Source: Labia minor
Taxonomy: Eukaryota; Arthropoda; Insecta; Dermaptera; Spongiphoridae
Direction of reading: 5' to 3'
Length of the DNA stretch: 64,000 nt
NCBI GenBank assembly: GCA_963082975.1
Contig: OY720350.1
Span: forward strand, 36,934,660 to 36,998,659
Shown here: positions 33,901-45,311 of the stretch, piece after piece
Layout of the letters: each line of letters begins with the position of its first letter
Position numbering within the stretch: the stretch's first letter is position 1
Notes under the pieces: generated by a model
What the model was told of the DNA's origin: nothing
The model's input: only the letters and a program-made list of their open reading frames with translations
The model's database searches: none
Translations under genes and position numbers: made by a program

Positions 33901-36900
33901 AATACAATCATTATCCATTCATTCAACCCAAATTACAAACTATGACTCTTAAGTCTCTAATTTCAAAATTCATTTCCCAAAAGTTTTATACTTTTTAGAA
34001 AAAGTCACAGATTTATTACTATCATTTAAAATTAAAAACGATTAATTTGATTCCCTAGTTACATTTTCCATCTGATAGAAAAAAAAATTTCTCAAACTAA
34101 GTCAATATGTATGATGCAATTGAGTTAAGGATTTAAAACATGTCCATATTGAGATAAAGATACCATTTCAATTTTGGTTTAAAATACATTTGTAAAAATA
34201 AAATTTAATTTAAATTCCATAATTGATTTTGTAGATTATTCTTTGTTTTGAATTCTTAATATAATAAATTTATAATATTGAACATCTTGAATTGAAAATC
34301 CCGACTCTGTAATTATTTAATATTCCTGACACTATCCTACAATTGCCGTGCACATAATCCACAATACAAGTACAGACATATAGGCAATCTTCTTAAAGTG
34401 CCGTCTCCCTTTCGGAGTTTGGCTATTATCATTGCTAGGATAGCCTTAGAAGGTGCCCAGCCATGATAATTTTTCTTGGGAATGTTAAAGCGGTGGTTTC
34501 CCGTTGCCTTCCGCATGTATAGAACCAGGAACTGACAGTTCCTGGAGCCGGAGGCAGCTGATGTTAAATTTAATTTTATTAGAAAAATTTGTTCTTAGTT
34601 GGAATCGAACGCCGACTTCTTGTGTAGAAAATTGCTATGCTACACACTCGGCTAGCTGCCTCCTCTATATAGGCACAATAATATAATACAAAGTAATATA
34701 TATAACCAAGCTCAACTTTATTTATTTATCCCTGGAATTCTTAAATATGAATTATTTAATAAGTTTTTACTCTATTTTAATAAATAAATATATGTTTTCA
34801 CTTTATTTCATTTTCTTTTTTGAATTTTGAGGTTTTTTAAATTTTCTGATGGAAGCGATAAATAAAATATATTTATATAATTATATCAATTAAAAAAAAA
34901 CGAAACACACTGAACTGCTATGTTTAAAGATTCTTAATAAATATTATGGAACTAATAATAAATCTAAGTAGTTATTTTAAATAATAAAACTATCTAAATC
35001 TAATTAGTTTATGTATTTTATGAATACCATCATAACATTTGCTTTAAGCGCATTTCTGGGAGTCGAAATGCGCATAAAACAATAAAACAATCTATGAACT
35101 AAAATCTCTATAAATGTTTAAATAATAATTCAAAAAAATATTTTTTTTAAAAATGAGAAGAAGAGAATTCTCGCTGAATCACAGCTATCACTAAGTCTTA
35201 AATTATAATAATTATAAATACTTCATTTCCGTGAGGAGTCAGAATACGGACAGTGCCTTGTGCTATAAAAAACATATCACTGCCCAATAGTCCTGTTTTG
35301 ATAATTACATCATTTGCCAAATATATTTCTGGTTTCATTTCGGAAGAAATCTGAAAAATCAATAATTATATTTTTAACTATTTTTTTTTATTAATTAAAT
35401 TATCAATTAATCCATACTATTCACCTTTTGTATAATCTTTTTTGGAAGATTTGAAAATAGATATGAATTCTTCACTAGACTATAACATTTGTTTGACTTG
35501 ATTTCTAATCGAAGTCTATCTAATTATTTAATAATAATTCTAAATTATGTACTTATTAATAAACAAACAAATAAAATTAAATATCGTTACCTGGTAATAG
35601 TTCTAAAAGTCTTTCTTCATTTATAAATATTCCTTTATTAATATAATATTTAAAATAATTGATTATCCGTTGCTGAATATGAGGAAAAACTAGTTTATCG
35701 TGCATAAATTCTTTAACATATGTTAAAAATTGTTCATATTTATCATTTGGTGAAAGTTTTATAAGGTTCAATTGTACAATAGTAAGTGTAAACCATAAAT
35801 AGGAGGTAGTACGATTTATTAATGATATGACCATATCTTCATCGGTTTCTAAATGAAAGTTCTCACCACTAAAAGTAATTTTAAAAGATCGCCATAATGC
35901 AACACTATAAAAAATAAATTTATCTCAATATTTCTAAAATGATTGAATTTTCATGCTATTTATAATTATGGAAGTATTTTTATATTAGGTTGTTACGATA
36001 GTTTTGTCAGTTTTTATGAGTCTACTTCAAACTTTAATATCTCAGTGAATACTTATTCAATTTAATCGAAATAAACGCCATTTGTATCAGCGTACTTTTG
36101 CCAACGTAAGTCGATAACACAAGCCAGCATAAAATTTGGTTGCTCGGGATTCGATAGTCGACGAAGGACGTTTTTGCCTGGTCCTGTTTGGCAAAGATTC
36201 TACCAGTGAGAAAGGTGTCGAAGTAGTTGAAAACGTGGTAGTCGGTTGGCGAGAAGTCTGGAGAGTATGGTGGGTGAGGCAGAACTTTGATGCTCAATTC
36301 GTTTAATTTTTGGACTGTGATTTGTGAAACGTGGGGATGGGCGTTGACATGGAGCAGGATCAGACCTCTTCTGTTGATCAGTGCTGGCTGTTGCTGACGT
36401 AATTTACATTTCGTCGATTTCGCAACAATAGGATGGTTTGGCCCGATTGGAGAATGTTATAGTGAATCACACGATCTGCTGACCACAATACAGTAACCAT
36501 GGTCTTTTTTTGACGGATTTTCGCCTTTGGGAAGTACCTGGGTGGCTCATCGATGTCCAACGAACGTTTTCTTTTGTCGTATAGGATCAACTTCTCATCA
36601 CACGTGACGATCCGATCCAAAAAAGAATCGTTTTTGTTGCACAAAAGCAAAGGCGAATAGACCTGGAAACTTGATAATTTCTGTCGATCGTTCAAATCAT
36701 GGGACATCCACTTTTCGAGGTTTTTGACCTTTCCAATACCTTTTAAACCATCAAAAACCGCATGGGAGCTAACGCCCAGTTCTTGCGACATTCCACACAC
36801 CGTTTGTGATGGGTTAGTCTCCACCAGGGTCCTCAATTCCTTGTCCTGGATTACTCTAGGTCGACCACTTCGGAGCTCATCTTCGAGGCTAAAATTTCCT

Positions 36901-39900
36901 GAACGAAATTTTGCAAACCAACGTCGAACAGTGCGTTCATTAACACTATCATTGCCAAATGCTTGGTTAATTTTTCGGGCTCTTTCGGCAGCGTTTTAGT
37001 TTAATTTGAATTCCTAGAGAAATTGGTCGGAAATTGATTAACGACATCATATAGTTATAAACTGAAAAGAGGCAAAAAATTAAAAGTTGGAAAAAAATTA
37101 ACGGCATCAATGTATAGAGTACAAAATTCACAAAATAGAATAAATATTTATTGAGATATGAAGCGGCAAAAGCATTCGACATTACGGACAAAACTTTCGA
37201 AACAACCAATATTTAAAAAATGTATAATGAAAGTAACGAGAACAGGAAAGAGAAAATTATAAATAAACCTAAATTAGACAATTGGGAATATGTCTGAAAA
37301 TGTCTCAATATTCGATTATAATTGAATTATGGTATTTAAGTTGTCCTAATCATTTATCTTAGAGGTGAGAAACCGGCGGGCCCCATGCGGCCCATCAAGC
37401 ATATTCAATTTCATTTTATTGGTATCCTAAACTTACTGCGATCCACTTGATCACTGTTATGTTAAGTTAAAAATATATTATAATAACAGCGACAACAATG
37501 GAACGATTTTTGAGTCCTTATGTGTATTGTAAATTAAATATTTAAGGTTTAATAATTTATTAATTTCTTGTTTTTATCTGCGGCCACCAAGAAATGTCGA
37601 ACTTTCGTTTGGCCCTTTAATAAAAAAGGTCCCCCCCCTGATTTAACTCATTTAGGTCTTTGTGAAATACTTTTTCACCTCAGAAGACTTTTTGATCCAA
37701 TCTAAGACCCTATACCCAAATAATAACAAACAATTATAATTTATACTAACAAATAGATTAAATAAAATGAATTTGTTTTTAAATTCATATGATCTGCCCA
37801 TGTAGGTCCATGTTTCTTCGAATAAATACTAAAACCGCCACTTATTAAATGGAAACAAGCCAATATATGATGACATAAAAGGAATGTAAAAATAATTTTA
37901 ATCGCCCGTTTTCGATTTCCTTTTAAATTGATTACCTGAAAATAATTTTGATCTATAATATAAATTAAAATATTTGTAAATAAAATATTATAGTATTATT
38001 AAAATTAATGCATAGATATGTATATTTATTACATTAGCAATTTCTGAATAATAGAACAAAAGTTTTGGAACCTTTCCAAAATACGACAATAATAATATGA
38101 TTTCAAGTAAAATAACATCAGCGGAATCACTTTCTGATAATTTAATCAAAATCGTTTTATGTGGAATACAACTAAAGACGTCACATATGAAATATTTTGA
38201 GGTAACATATAATCTGAAATTTCAAAAAAAAATATTAAATAAAATAAATAATAGTAATTTATTATATAGATAATAAGTTGACCTGTGGCCAGATCCGAAC
38301 CGACCGACGGTTTGAAGTAAATTAATTTCCAGCTACAGAAACAATTTCAAATTAATATAATAATAAACAGATATAAATATAACATAAATATTTTTAATTT
38401 TATTTTATTTATAATATATATGTAAGACCAGGCTGTGACGTCATATAATTTTAAATTAAGAAAAAACTAATAAAGATGATTTTTCTCGAGGATTAAACCA
38501 ATATAATGTGCATGATTCGTAGTGATATGTAAAAAATGTGAAATTTGGTGTGAAAATAACCCTTCCCATCCTATCGATCGCTAATACTACCACTTCCAGT
38601 TTCCGGATTTGCACCAAAACGTGATCAATTCATACTACTGATGCATTAAGTAAATATACCAAATTTCATTAAAATCCGTTGAGCCGTTCAGGCTGTGCAC
38701 ATCTATACGGACGGACGGACGGACAGACATCATGCTAAAAATACTTTTTTCTGTTAAGAAAACGCATGATTCCTGGAGATATGTAAAAATCTCCACATGT
38801 GAAATTTGGTGTGAAAACAATACCTTCCTTCCTATCGTCGGTCGGTAAAAATAGATATATTTTTTTAATATGATAAATATATAAATTATAAGATAAGAAA
38901 TTATTAAAATCATTGAATATAAAACCAAAAAAATATTTCATAATTTAGGAATAATTTATATTTCAAATAAGTTCATCTTTGTGACACCACTGAATTAGAA
39001 TGGACTCAGCAACAGCATTTCTCCACCTGTCTTTATCCGCAGTTGTCGGAATCCAATATTGTCCAGTCTATTGCACCATTGGTTTACTTAATTATTGTTT
39101 CCCAATTGGTTTCTATATAAACAAATTTTCCTGCCTCGCCCAATAGAATCCACATTAAATTTCTTGAAATTTAGATACAACAATAATTTGGAATATAAAA
39201 TCAAAATGGATCAAGTATGTACTCTTACTATAATTATACACTAATATAATATAATATTATAAGATTAAAATTGAAAATGGTGGTCTGAAAATGGTGGTCT
39301 GAAAAGTTTCCGACCTGGCCAAGAATATCGATGTTTTTAAATTTTTTTTTTGCTATATTTTTCAACATAATCTCCATCAACACTGATTCATTTCTCATAA
39401 CCGTGTTCTAATTAATTTAATTAATTAATAAATTATTTAATTAATTAATAAATTATTTAATTAATTAATAAATTATTTAATTAATTAATAAATTATTTAA
39501 TTAATTAATTAAATTTGATTTAATTTAATTTAAGTCTCATCAACAGTTATGAATCGACGCAAAAATTCGTTTTGATTACGCCTACAGCGCCAAATTGTCG
39601 TTAGAAATGGTTTTTCGAAGCAATTTTTGGTTTAACGTTAGGAAATGCGGCACCCACATTGCACACAGCTTTCCATATTCAAATGGTTTTGCAAAATATT
39701 TCGCACACGTTCAGCTGACATCGTACAGGCCTCAATTATCTTGAATTTTGAAAAATAAAACAAAAAACAAAATTTGAAAAACATCGTTTTTCTTGTTCAG
39801 GTCGGAAACTTTTCACAGACCACCCTCGTAATAGTAAATTATTGAATAACTTACTTGATAATACGCATTGGATGAATCTCTATTAATTTTAAATCAAATC

Positions 39901-40624
39901 TCGGCCAACCACGTATTAATGTTATAATAATATCCAATATAAAATACGAATATTTTACTATCTTGAAAGAGTTACAATTTATTGATCCATAAAAATAAAT
40001 TTCACAAAGTGGATCAAACACCAGAAAACAAAACATAACGAAAACTGCAAATACATTCCACATAAACCTGAACAAATGTTACATTATCAATTAATCAATT
40101 TATATATTATTTTATCTAATTTGCATTGATTTTAAAGCAATTCTAGCTTTTCAAAATTTGATTAACAAAATTGTAAGAAAGTCCTTTCTATATGTCTATT
40201 GTTCAAAAATATTGAGTTGAATAAACTATAATTAAAAAGTTAGTTAAGAAGTTTAATTCTCTTCAGTTTTAAGCATATTGATATATGCACATTTCGGTTG
40301 TTACACCATCAGAAGAAGCTTTCTTCTTTCCAACTATTGAATGTTTAAATAATTTTTTTTTATTAAGTTGTATATTTTTATATGATTTATTAAAATGTTT
40401 CAACTATAGTGTCTAAGGTTAATCTATTAATTTCATAAAAATAAATTAATAATGAATATAAAAGACTAATTATAAATGATTCTTTCTAAAAAAATGACAT
40501 TTAGGTTGGTATAAAAATTAATAACTTACATAAATTTACTGTATGGATTTAAAATATACCAATAAGGGCTATCCAAGTGGCATTGGTGTTCCTTTATAAA
40601 ATCTGCTCTACCCTTAAAAAATAT

Positions 40625-40671
<47 letters not shown>

Positions 40672-43600
40672 TAAAAAAGAAAATATAAATATAAATAAAT
40701 TTTATTTAAAATTATTCAAATTTAGACTGGATATTTCATCTTAGTTTAAAAAAATCCAAGACTATTAATTTTATATATTTATTTCTAGTAGTTTTCTAAA
40801 TTCAAATTGATTAAACCTCTGACTTGTTTACATCCTATAAAAGGACAATGCCTAAGTCGGTTGACGCCTAAGAGGATTAAAGGTGTTATATGATTAGTTC
40901 TACGTATTTTATCAATCTTTACCTTGATTTTCTTGATCGTAGGCACTATTATTTATTTTAAGTAGATTCACAATTTAGATAATTTAGGTAGGGATGATCT
41001 CGATCCTATAGACCAGTGATTCCCAAAGTGGGCGCTACCGCCCTCGCGTAGGCGCTGGAGCGATCCAGGGGGGCGGTGATGGCCACAGGGGCGTTTAGGG
41101 AAAATTACTTGAAAGTATATTACTTTTCTATTCTGAGATCAATAAATAGATACATAAATTCAATGTTTCTAATTTACACCTTTATTTATAATATTTTGCA
41201 AATAGGTATATTTATCTTTCTGTTTAATTGTTATTAAAATTAAATAAGTTGACCTGTGGCCAGGTCCGAACCGACCGACGGTTTGAAGTAAATTAATTTC
41301 CAGATACAGAAACAATTTCAAATAATTTTAATATATCTATTAATGTAATAAAAAAACAGATAGGCATATAACATAAATATTTTTAATTTTATTTTATTTA
41401 TAATATATATGCAAGACCAGGCTGTGACGTCATGAATGGGGGATGACGTCATATAATTTTATATCAAGAAAAAACAATACCTCCCTTACTATCGTCGGTC
41501 GGTAATTAATAAATATGGTTTTCCCGAGGATAAAACCAATACAAAGTGTATGATTCGTGGTGATATATAAAAAAATCTCCTCATGTGAAATTTGGTGTGA
41601 AAATAACCCTTCCCTTCCTATCGTCGATCGCTAATACTACCACTTCCGGTTTCCGGATTTGCACCAAAAGTTGATCAATTCATCCCACTGATGCCCTAAG
41701 TAAATATACCAAATTTCATCAAAATCGGTTGAGCCGTTCAGGCTGTACACATCTATACGGACGGACAGACGGACAGACGGACGGACAGACATCATGCTAA
41801 AAATACTTTTTTCTGTTTAGAAAATGCATGATTCGTGGAGATATGTAAAAATCTCCACATGTGAAATTTGGTGTGAAAACAATACCTCCCTTACTATCGT
41901 CGGTCGGTAAAAAGGTTTATTACCAAGGGGGCGCTGAGTAATTTTTTTCTCGAAAGGTAGTCCAGACGTTAGAGGTTTAACCTCCAATTTTTGTCCGAAC
42001 CAGCTGAAAATTGCTAGACATGTACATAATGGGACCCCGGGCTTCCCCCCAACCCCCCCCCCCCTCTTAAGAGGGAAAAAACGAAAAACATCGATTTCCC
42101 AAAAATCTGTATATTGGAGAAAAAAAAATTAGAGAGGTTTAGGGAGAAGCCCGGTGTTGAGAGTGGTAAACTTTTTTGCATCTTTTTTGGGGTCCCATAA
42201 TGTACATGTCTAGCAATTTTCAGGTGGTTCGGACGGAAAATGGAGGTTGAGTGTGTTTTTCGTCTCTGACGATTAGACTAAGGGGGCGCTTAGACTATGT
42301 GGCGTCTATTATTTTTAATAAATCTGAATGGATTTTATTTTACTTCTTTATTTATTAAAATTTAGAATAATGAATGTTAAGTGCAGAGATTATTTTAATT
42401 ATATAAAAAACTATTTATTTAATATAGAATATTTTTAAAATAAATTTTGTTACTTTCATCCTCAACAAATTTAAAAAAATAATTTGAAATATAAATCTTA
42501 AAATATAGAACTTAAAAAAAATATTTCAATAAAAATTACAATTAATAAAATGCATTTTTATAACTTATACATTAAACAAACATATAAAATTATAAATAAT
42601 TTCCCTTCTAATTCGCAATACTTTAAATACTATATATTCATAAAACGGTAAGGGAATAGAGATTTTTTATTATATAAACATACTAATTCTATATTATATT
42701 CTATATTCTATATAATTCTCTAGTGACAGGTCCGATACAAATATTTAGTTAGATATAGAGAAGTATTTTCTTCTATCAGGTATCTTACGCAGTAAGAATT
42801 TCGATCTTTCGAACGGTATTATCCTGTTCAAAACGGAAGTTAAGATCAACCTAACAATAACAATTAATTTCTAATGTTTATTCTATTTGGAATGTACGCG
42901 TATGTATGTTCCTTATTTGTCCCCAAAGGATTCGTTCGACTAAAATAAAATTTACCACATATATAATTTAATCTGACAAAAAACCACTTCGTGGTAGAGG
43001 TTCCCCGCCAAGTTGTGTGCCCTAAAAAGTTAGGGCCCTCAAAGTTGTCTTTCAAAAAAATTAGTGAAATCAAAGCTTGGCGGCCGCCAAGTTCCTCACC
43101 TTACAATATTAATTGTTTTTAAAACCTTCATTTCCTGAATAGTGTATTTAATTGCATTTCCAATAAAACGTTTTAAAATAGTGGTAGTACCTCCCACATT
43201 ACCATAGAGTATTTGCAAAAGTTTTATTATATAGAAATATAAACATATAAAATCTCTAATTAATATATAAAAAGAAACAATTTAAAAAACCTACTATATA
43301 ATATATATTTATATATATAAATAAATAAAAAGAATTGAATATATATATTATAAAAAATATTTTTATAAATATTTTATCGAAATTCAATTCTTTCTATGTA
43401 TTTATTGTATTCTTCTTTAATATTTGTCTTTTATGAAAATATTTGATCAAATGGTGATCGTTTGAACTGAATCCACTTCAATATTCTTCTAATATATTTC
43501 TACATATAGTTCTACTTTTAATAAAATAAACTTCGATAAATCGGGCCCGGATCTATCATAAAATATGTAAGAAAATTAAATTATGTAAAATAAATTGTAA

Positions 43601-44827
43601 CCAAAATGGCTGTAAATAAATAATAAATAAAATTCGATAAGACTTCAAAGGAGAAATTATGGGTGTGTATTCGATTCTGTTTTCATTTCTATTTATTTAT
43701 TTATTTATTTGTTTATAAATTATTAAAGCTTAGGGAGCAAGCCCATTCAGCTTTTCCATTCTTAAAAAGAGGAATAATAACGAATTCTTTCCATTCTCTA
43801 GGGATATTCTTCTTCTGCCATATTGAAACCATAATTTGTGTAAACATTTTACACTTTATGAATTATAATCAAAATTATAGTTATATATTAAAGCCTTTAA
43901 AAGAATTTTGCAGAAATTTAATCAAAAGGTGAAAAAAGTTAATTAAAAATAATATCTAAAGTATAAATATGTTTATAAATATTTCTAGTGCATTGTCTAT
44001 TAAAACAATTTTAAAATTAAGGTAATTATTCAGGTAAACTCATTTTCGTGGATTTGGATAATACTTTACCAGTCGGCTCCTTTTGCAATTCCAAATAAAT
44101 TTTTTTTATGAAATTTTTCCCTGCATCTTATAGTTTTCGAGATAAAAATTATTAAAATAAAGATTTTTTAAGTTTGACAGATTAGTATTATGAACGTCGT
44201 AATGTGCCATTAAGTAATGTTTTATTGACTAATTCACTAATTATTCACTTTATTCACTAATTTTCGGTTTTTATAATTTGTGCGTCATCTGGTAGTAAAA
44301 CGGATAAAACATGCTAGCTAAATAGAATATCAATGGATTTATATACAAATTTTAATATTTTTTATCTCGAAAACTATAAGATGCCGGGAAAAATTTCATA
44401 AGAAAAGTTTATTTGGAATTGCAAAAGGAACCCACTGGTAAAGTATTATACAAATCCACGAAAATGGGGTTACTTGAATAATTATCAACATTAAATATAA
44501 GATTAATTTAAATTATGATTCAGATTCAAATATAAATTTAAAACTATCGGGTGAATCATCCTAAAATATAGGTATATATAAATCCAAACATATAAATTAT
44601 TTATATTGTCTATAAGCAAGTTTCAATTATTTTTTTACGCTTACCTTATAAAATATTTCATATCTTTGGTTCCATTTGCAAAGCCGTGCCATTTTAATAT
44701 AATACAATTTGAAAATATTTTTATTTGTCCAATTTTTTCTCTCTTCTTTTCTAGGTAACTGACAGATATGACCAAGTTCACTCATACCCAAATTAAAACA
44801 ATATCTTATACATAGATACATATACAT
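30942..44827 (-). CDS. Gene B: divergent cyclic nucleotide-gated/HCN-like channel
   Basis: Predicted exons: 44827-44645, 40612-40530, 40067-39855, 38213-38033, 37935-37747, 35904-35591, 35519-35425, 35350-35222, 33124-33009, 31089-30942, about 549 residues. Boundaries and phases match gene A, and exons 2, 5, 7, 8 and 9 have the same lengths. Recognisable parts are PYWYILNPYSKF before S1, HPMRII then SKYFICDVFSCIP around S2-S3, and an S4 with two lysines (GKVPK). S5 reads HHILACFHLISGG, the pore KITFSGEN, and the C-linker starts NDKYEQFLTYVKEF. In the nucleotide-binding domain are DMFFIAQGTVRIL, YFGETSLI and KRRVS. The tail is acidic and ends NNDDI. I see no frameshift. Introns hold a LINE fragment, a mariner, repeats and other insertions. 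As in gene A, a small exon before exon 6 is probably unseen. Exon 5 uses a weak GTATAA donor. Confidence 0.85.
31590..32405 (+). mobile_element. LINE fragment (C-terminal RT region and 3' end)
   Basis: Decayed coding sequence parallels the fragment at 58430-58860. Both share aacatacaaaatgtagaatttga, aaggataataatattcgagaagaattt and gcctgttattatgcagt blocks. Further on comes a tail, aaaatcgagaaggctgggatgg ... gaagaccaagg, found also at 63180. It is interrupted by a small hAT-like element at 31832-32020. It lies in the last intron of gene B. Confidence 0.6.
31832..32020. mobile_element. Short hAT-like MITE
   Basis: The ends TAGTGTGACCATATTTC and TTTGGTCACCCTA form imperfect inverted repeats. 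The 8-base target duplication tcgatgac is perfect (31824-31831 and 32021-32028). At 189 bases it encodes no protein. It is inserted in the LINE fragment. Confidence 0.8.
32530..32636 (+). mobile_element. Helitron-type 3' terminus
   Basis: The stretch ends gcgccgaaggcgctcggagcagCTAG followed by T. A GC-rich hairpin (gcgcc-gaa-ggcgc) about ten bases before CTAG, with T following, is the canonical 3' end of Helitrons. A shorter, diverged relative is at about 1510-1575. The 5' end is not identified. Confidence 0.5.
33503..33891 (-). mobile_element. Helitron-like (Helentron-type) element, family 2, deleted copy
   Basis: In the minus direction it runs from actatctcg to gcgagatagtcgagtggagacactcca, the same ends as the copies at 48494-49054 and 54425-55834. 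The interior is partly deleted. It lies in the intron between exons 8 and 9 of gene B. Confidence 0.55.
34390..34665 (-). repeat. tRNA-derived SINE
   Basis: In the minus direction the head reads gaggcagctagccgagtgtg ... gcgttcgattccaac, with A-box-like and B-box-like sequences of an RNA polymerase III promoter. Downstream is a body with gccggctcc-type and ggaaggcaacgggaaaccac blocks. The head and body are separated by an AT-rich linker. It encodes no protein. Confidence 0.6.
35985..37209 (-). mobile_element. Mariner transposon in gene B intron
   Basis: The ends TTAGGTTGTTACGATAGTTT (35985) and GACAAAACTTTCGAAACAACCAA (to 37209) are inverted repeats flanked by TA at 35983-35984 and 37210-37211. 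It holds a damaged mariner transposase gene on the minus strand. It sits between exons 5 and 6 of gene B. Confidence 0.9.
36034..37010 (-). pseudogene. Mariner transposase (broken)
   Basis: N-terminal HTH remnants precede a SGRPR linker region (about 36870), then the catalytic domain. The first Asp is kept (TCDEKLILYD). The second catalytic block reads HVNAHPH where mariners normally have Asp after the first His. The third region is SPDFSPTDYHVF. A frame break lies around 36380-36300, and an extra hydrophobic frame at the 5' end (37209-36967) is not transposase. It is inactive by both the frame break and the missing Asp. Confidence 0.85.
38274..38851 (+). mobile_element. Family-1 dispersed element, copy 3
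   Basis: Same ends as copy 1 (aagttgacctgtggccag ... cgtcggtcggtaaaa), with small deletions near 38535-38575. It lies in the intron between exons 3 and 4 of gene B. Confidence 0.65.
39271..39835. mobile_element. Mariner-like remnant
   Basis: The ends ggtggtctgaaaagtttccgacctgg and caggtcggaaacttttcacagaccacc are inverted repeats of mariner type. The interior is short and broken, with transposase-like traces in the minus direction (gcgtcgattcat, ccatttctaacgac). A 22-base tandem repeat (attaattaataaattatttaa, four to five units, about 39415-39515) interrupts it. It lies in the same gene B intron as copy 3. Confidence 0.65.
40628..40667. repeat. (TA)n simple repeat
   Basis: Dinucleotide run just upstream of the acceptor of gene B exon 2. 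Confidence 0.9.
41013..42305. mobile_element. hAT-like element with internal hairpin and nested family-1 copy
   Basis: Begins CAGTGATTCCCAAAGTGGGCG, a typical hAT terminus, but no matching right end is found, so the right limit is approximate. Two arms at about 41985-42060 and 42130-42245 are inverted copies (gctagacatgtacataatgggaccccgg against ggggtcccataatgtacatgtctagc). The family-1 element at 41244-41911 is inserted inside. Confidence 0.5.
41244..41911 (+). mobile_element. Family-1 dispersed element, copy 4
   Basis: Same ends as copy 1. It carries an extra fragment of its own right end (acaatacctcccttactatc-gtcggtcggtaa) in its middle at about 41473-41505. Confidence 0.65.
42306..44012. 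other. Gene B intron 1 sequence, unclassified
   Basis: AT-rich. The segment 42720-43090 is more complex (gtgacaggtccgatac ... gcttggcggccgccaagttcc) and may be a repeat end with a short palindrome (cttggcggccgccaag at 43075-43090). No coding segment is recognised. Confidence 0.35.
44015..44490. repeat. Foldback repeat with ~150-base arms
   Basis: The left arm (about 44015-44165: tcgtggatttggataatactttacca ... cttatagttttcgagataaaa) and the right arm (about 44340-44490: ttatctcgaaaactataag ... gtaaagtattatacaaatccacga) are inverted copies. It has no frame. It is close to exon 1 of gene B, on its intron side. Confidence 0.75.
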
Positions 44828-44924
44828 ATAGTAGAAAAGTTTTTCTTTTATGGTATAAATAATTAAAATATATAGTTTAATAGATATTGGAAATTATTTA
44901 ATATAAATTAAATATTTGTAAACA

Positions 44925-44938
44925 GAAACTATAGCAAC
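44925..44938 (-). promoter_or_regulatory. Conserved upstream motif of gene B
   Basis: The 14-mer gaaactatagcaac lies 98 bases before the gene B start codon, preceded by atttgtaaaca. It is identical to the motif before gene A and copy C. A tRNA-like stretch (gcgcaatgatataatgattagg ... gggttcatatc, about 44968-45030) lies just beyond it; that one is weak. Confidence 0.55.
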
Positions 44939-45311
44939 TCTTTATATTTTGTGAAAAAAAAATTAATTAATTAATCATTTGCGCAATGATATAATGATTA
45001 GGTAAAATACATTGAGGACAAGGGTTCATATCTTATCAAATTCACAAAAGTTTAACAATTAATATAAAACAATTTATAAAGAAATTATTGAATAAAATTG
45101 TCTATAATTTATAAAATGGTTTATAAAAAGAGAAATAAAAATTATTCTAAACATTGTAATATTATACATTAATAACATACATATTGTATATAGTTAAATA
45201 TTATATTTGTGATTTTAAAAAGAATATAAAATTAATTTTATATAAGTATATATAATTTATATTTATATTATAATTATTTATTTAAAAATACCTTAAATAT
45301 TTATTCTATAT

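Noticed and set aside
44968..45030. tRNA gene
   Set aside because: Only degenerate A- and B-box-like strings; no cloverleaf with a proper acceptor stem.
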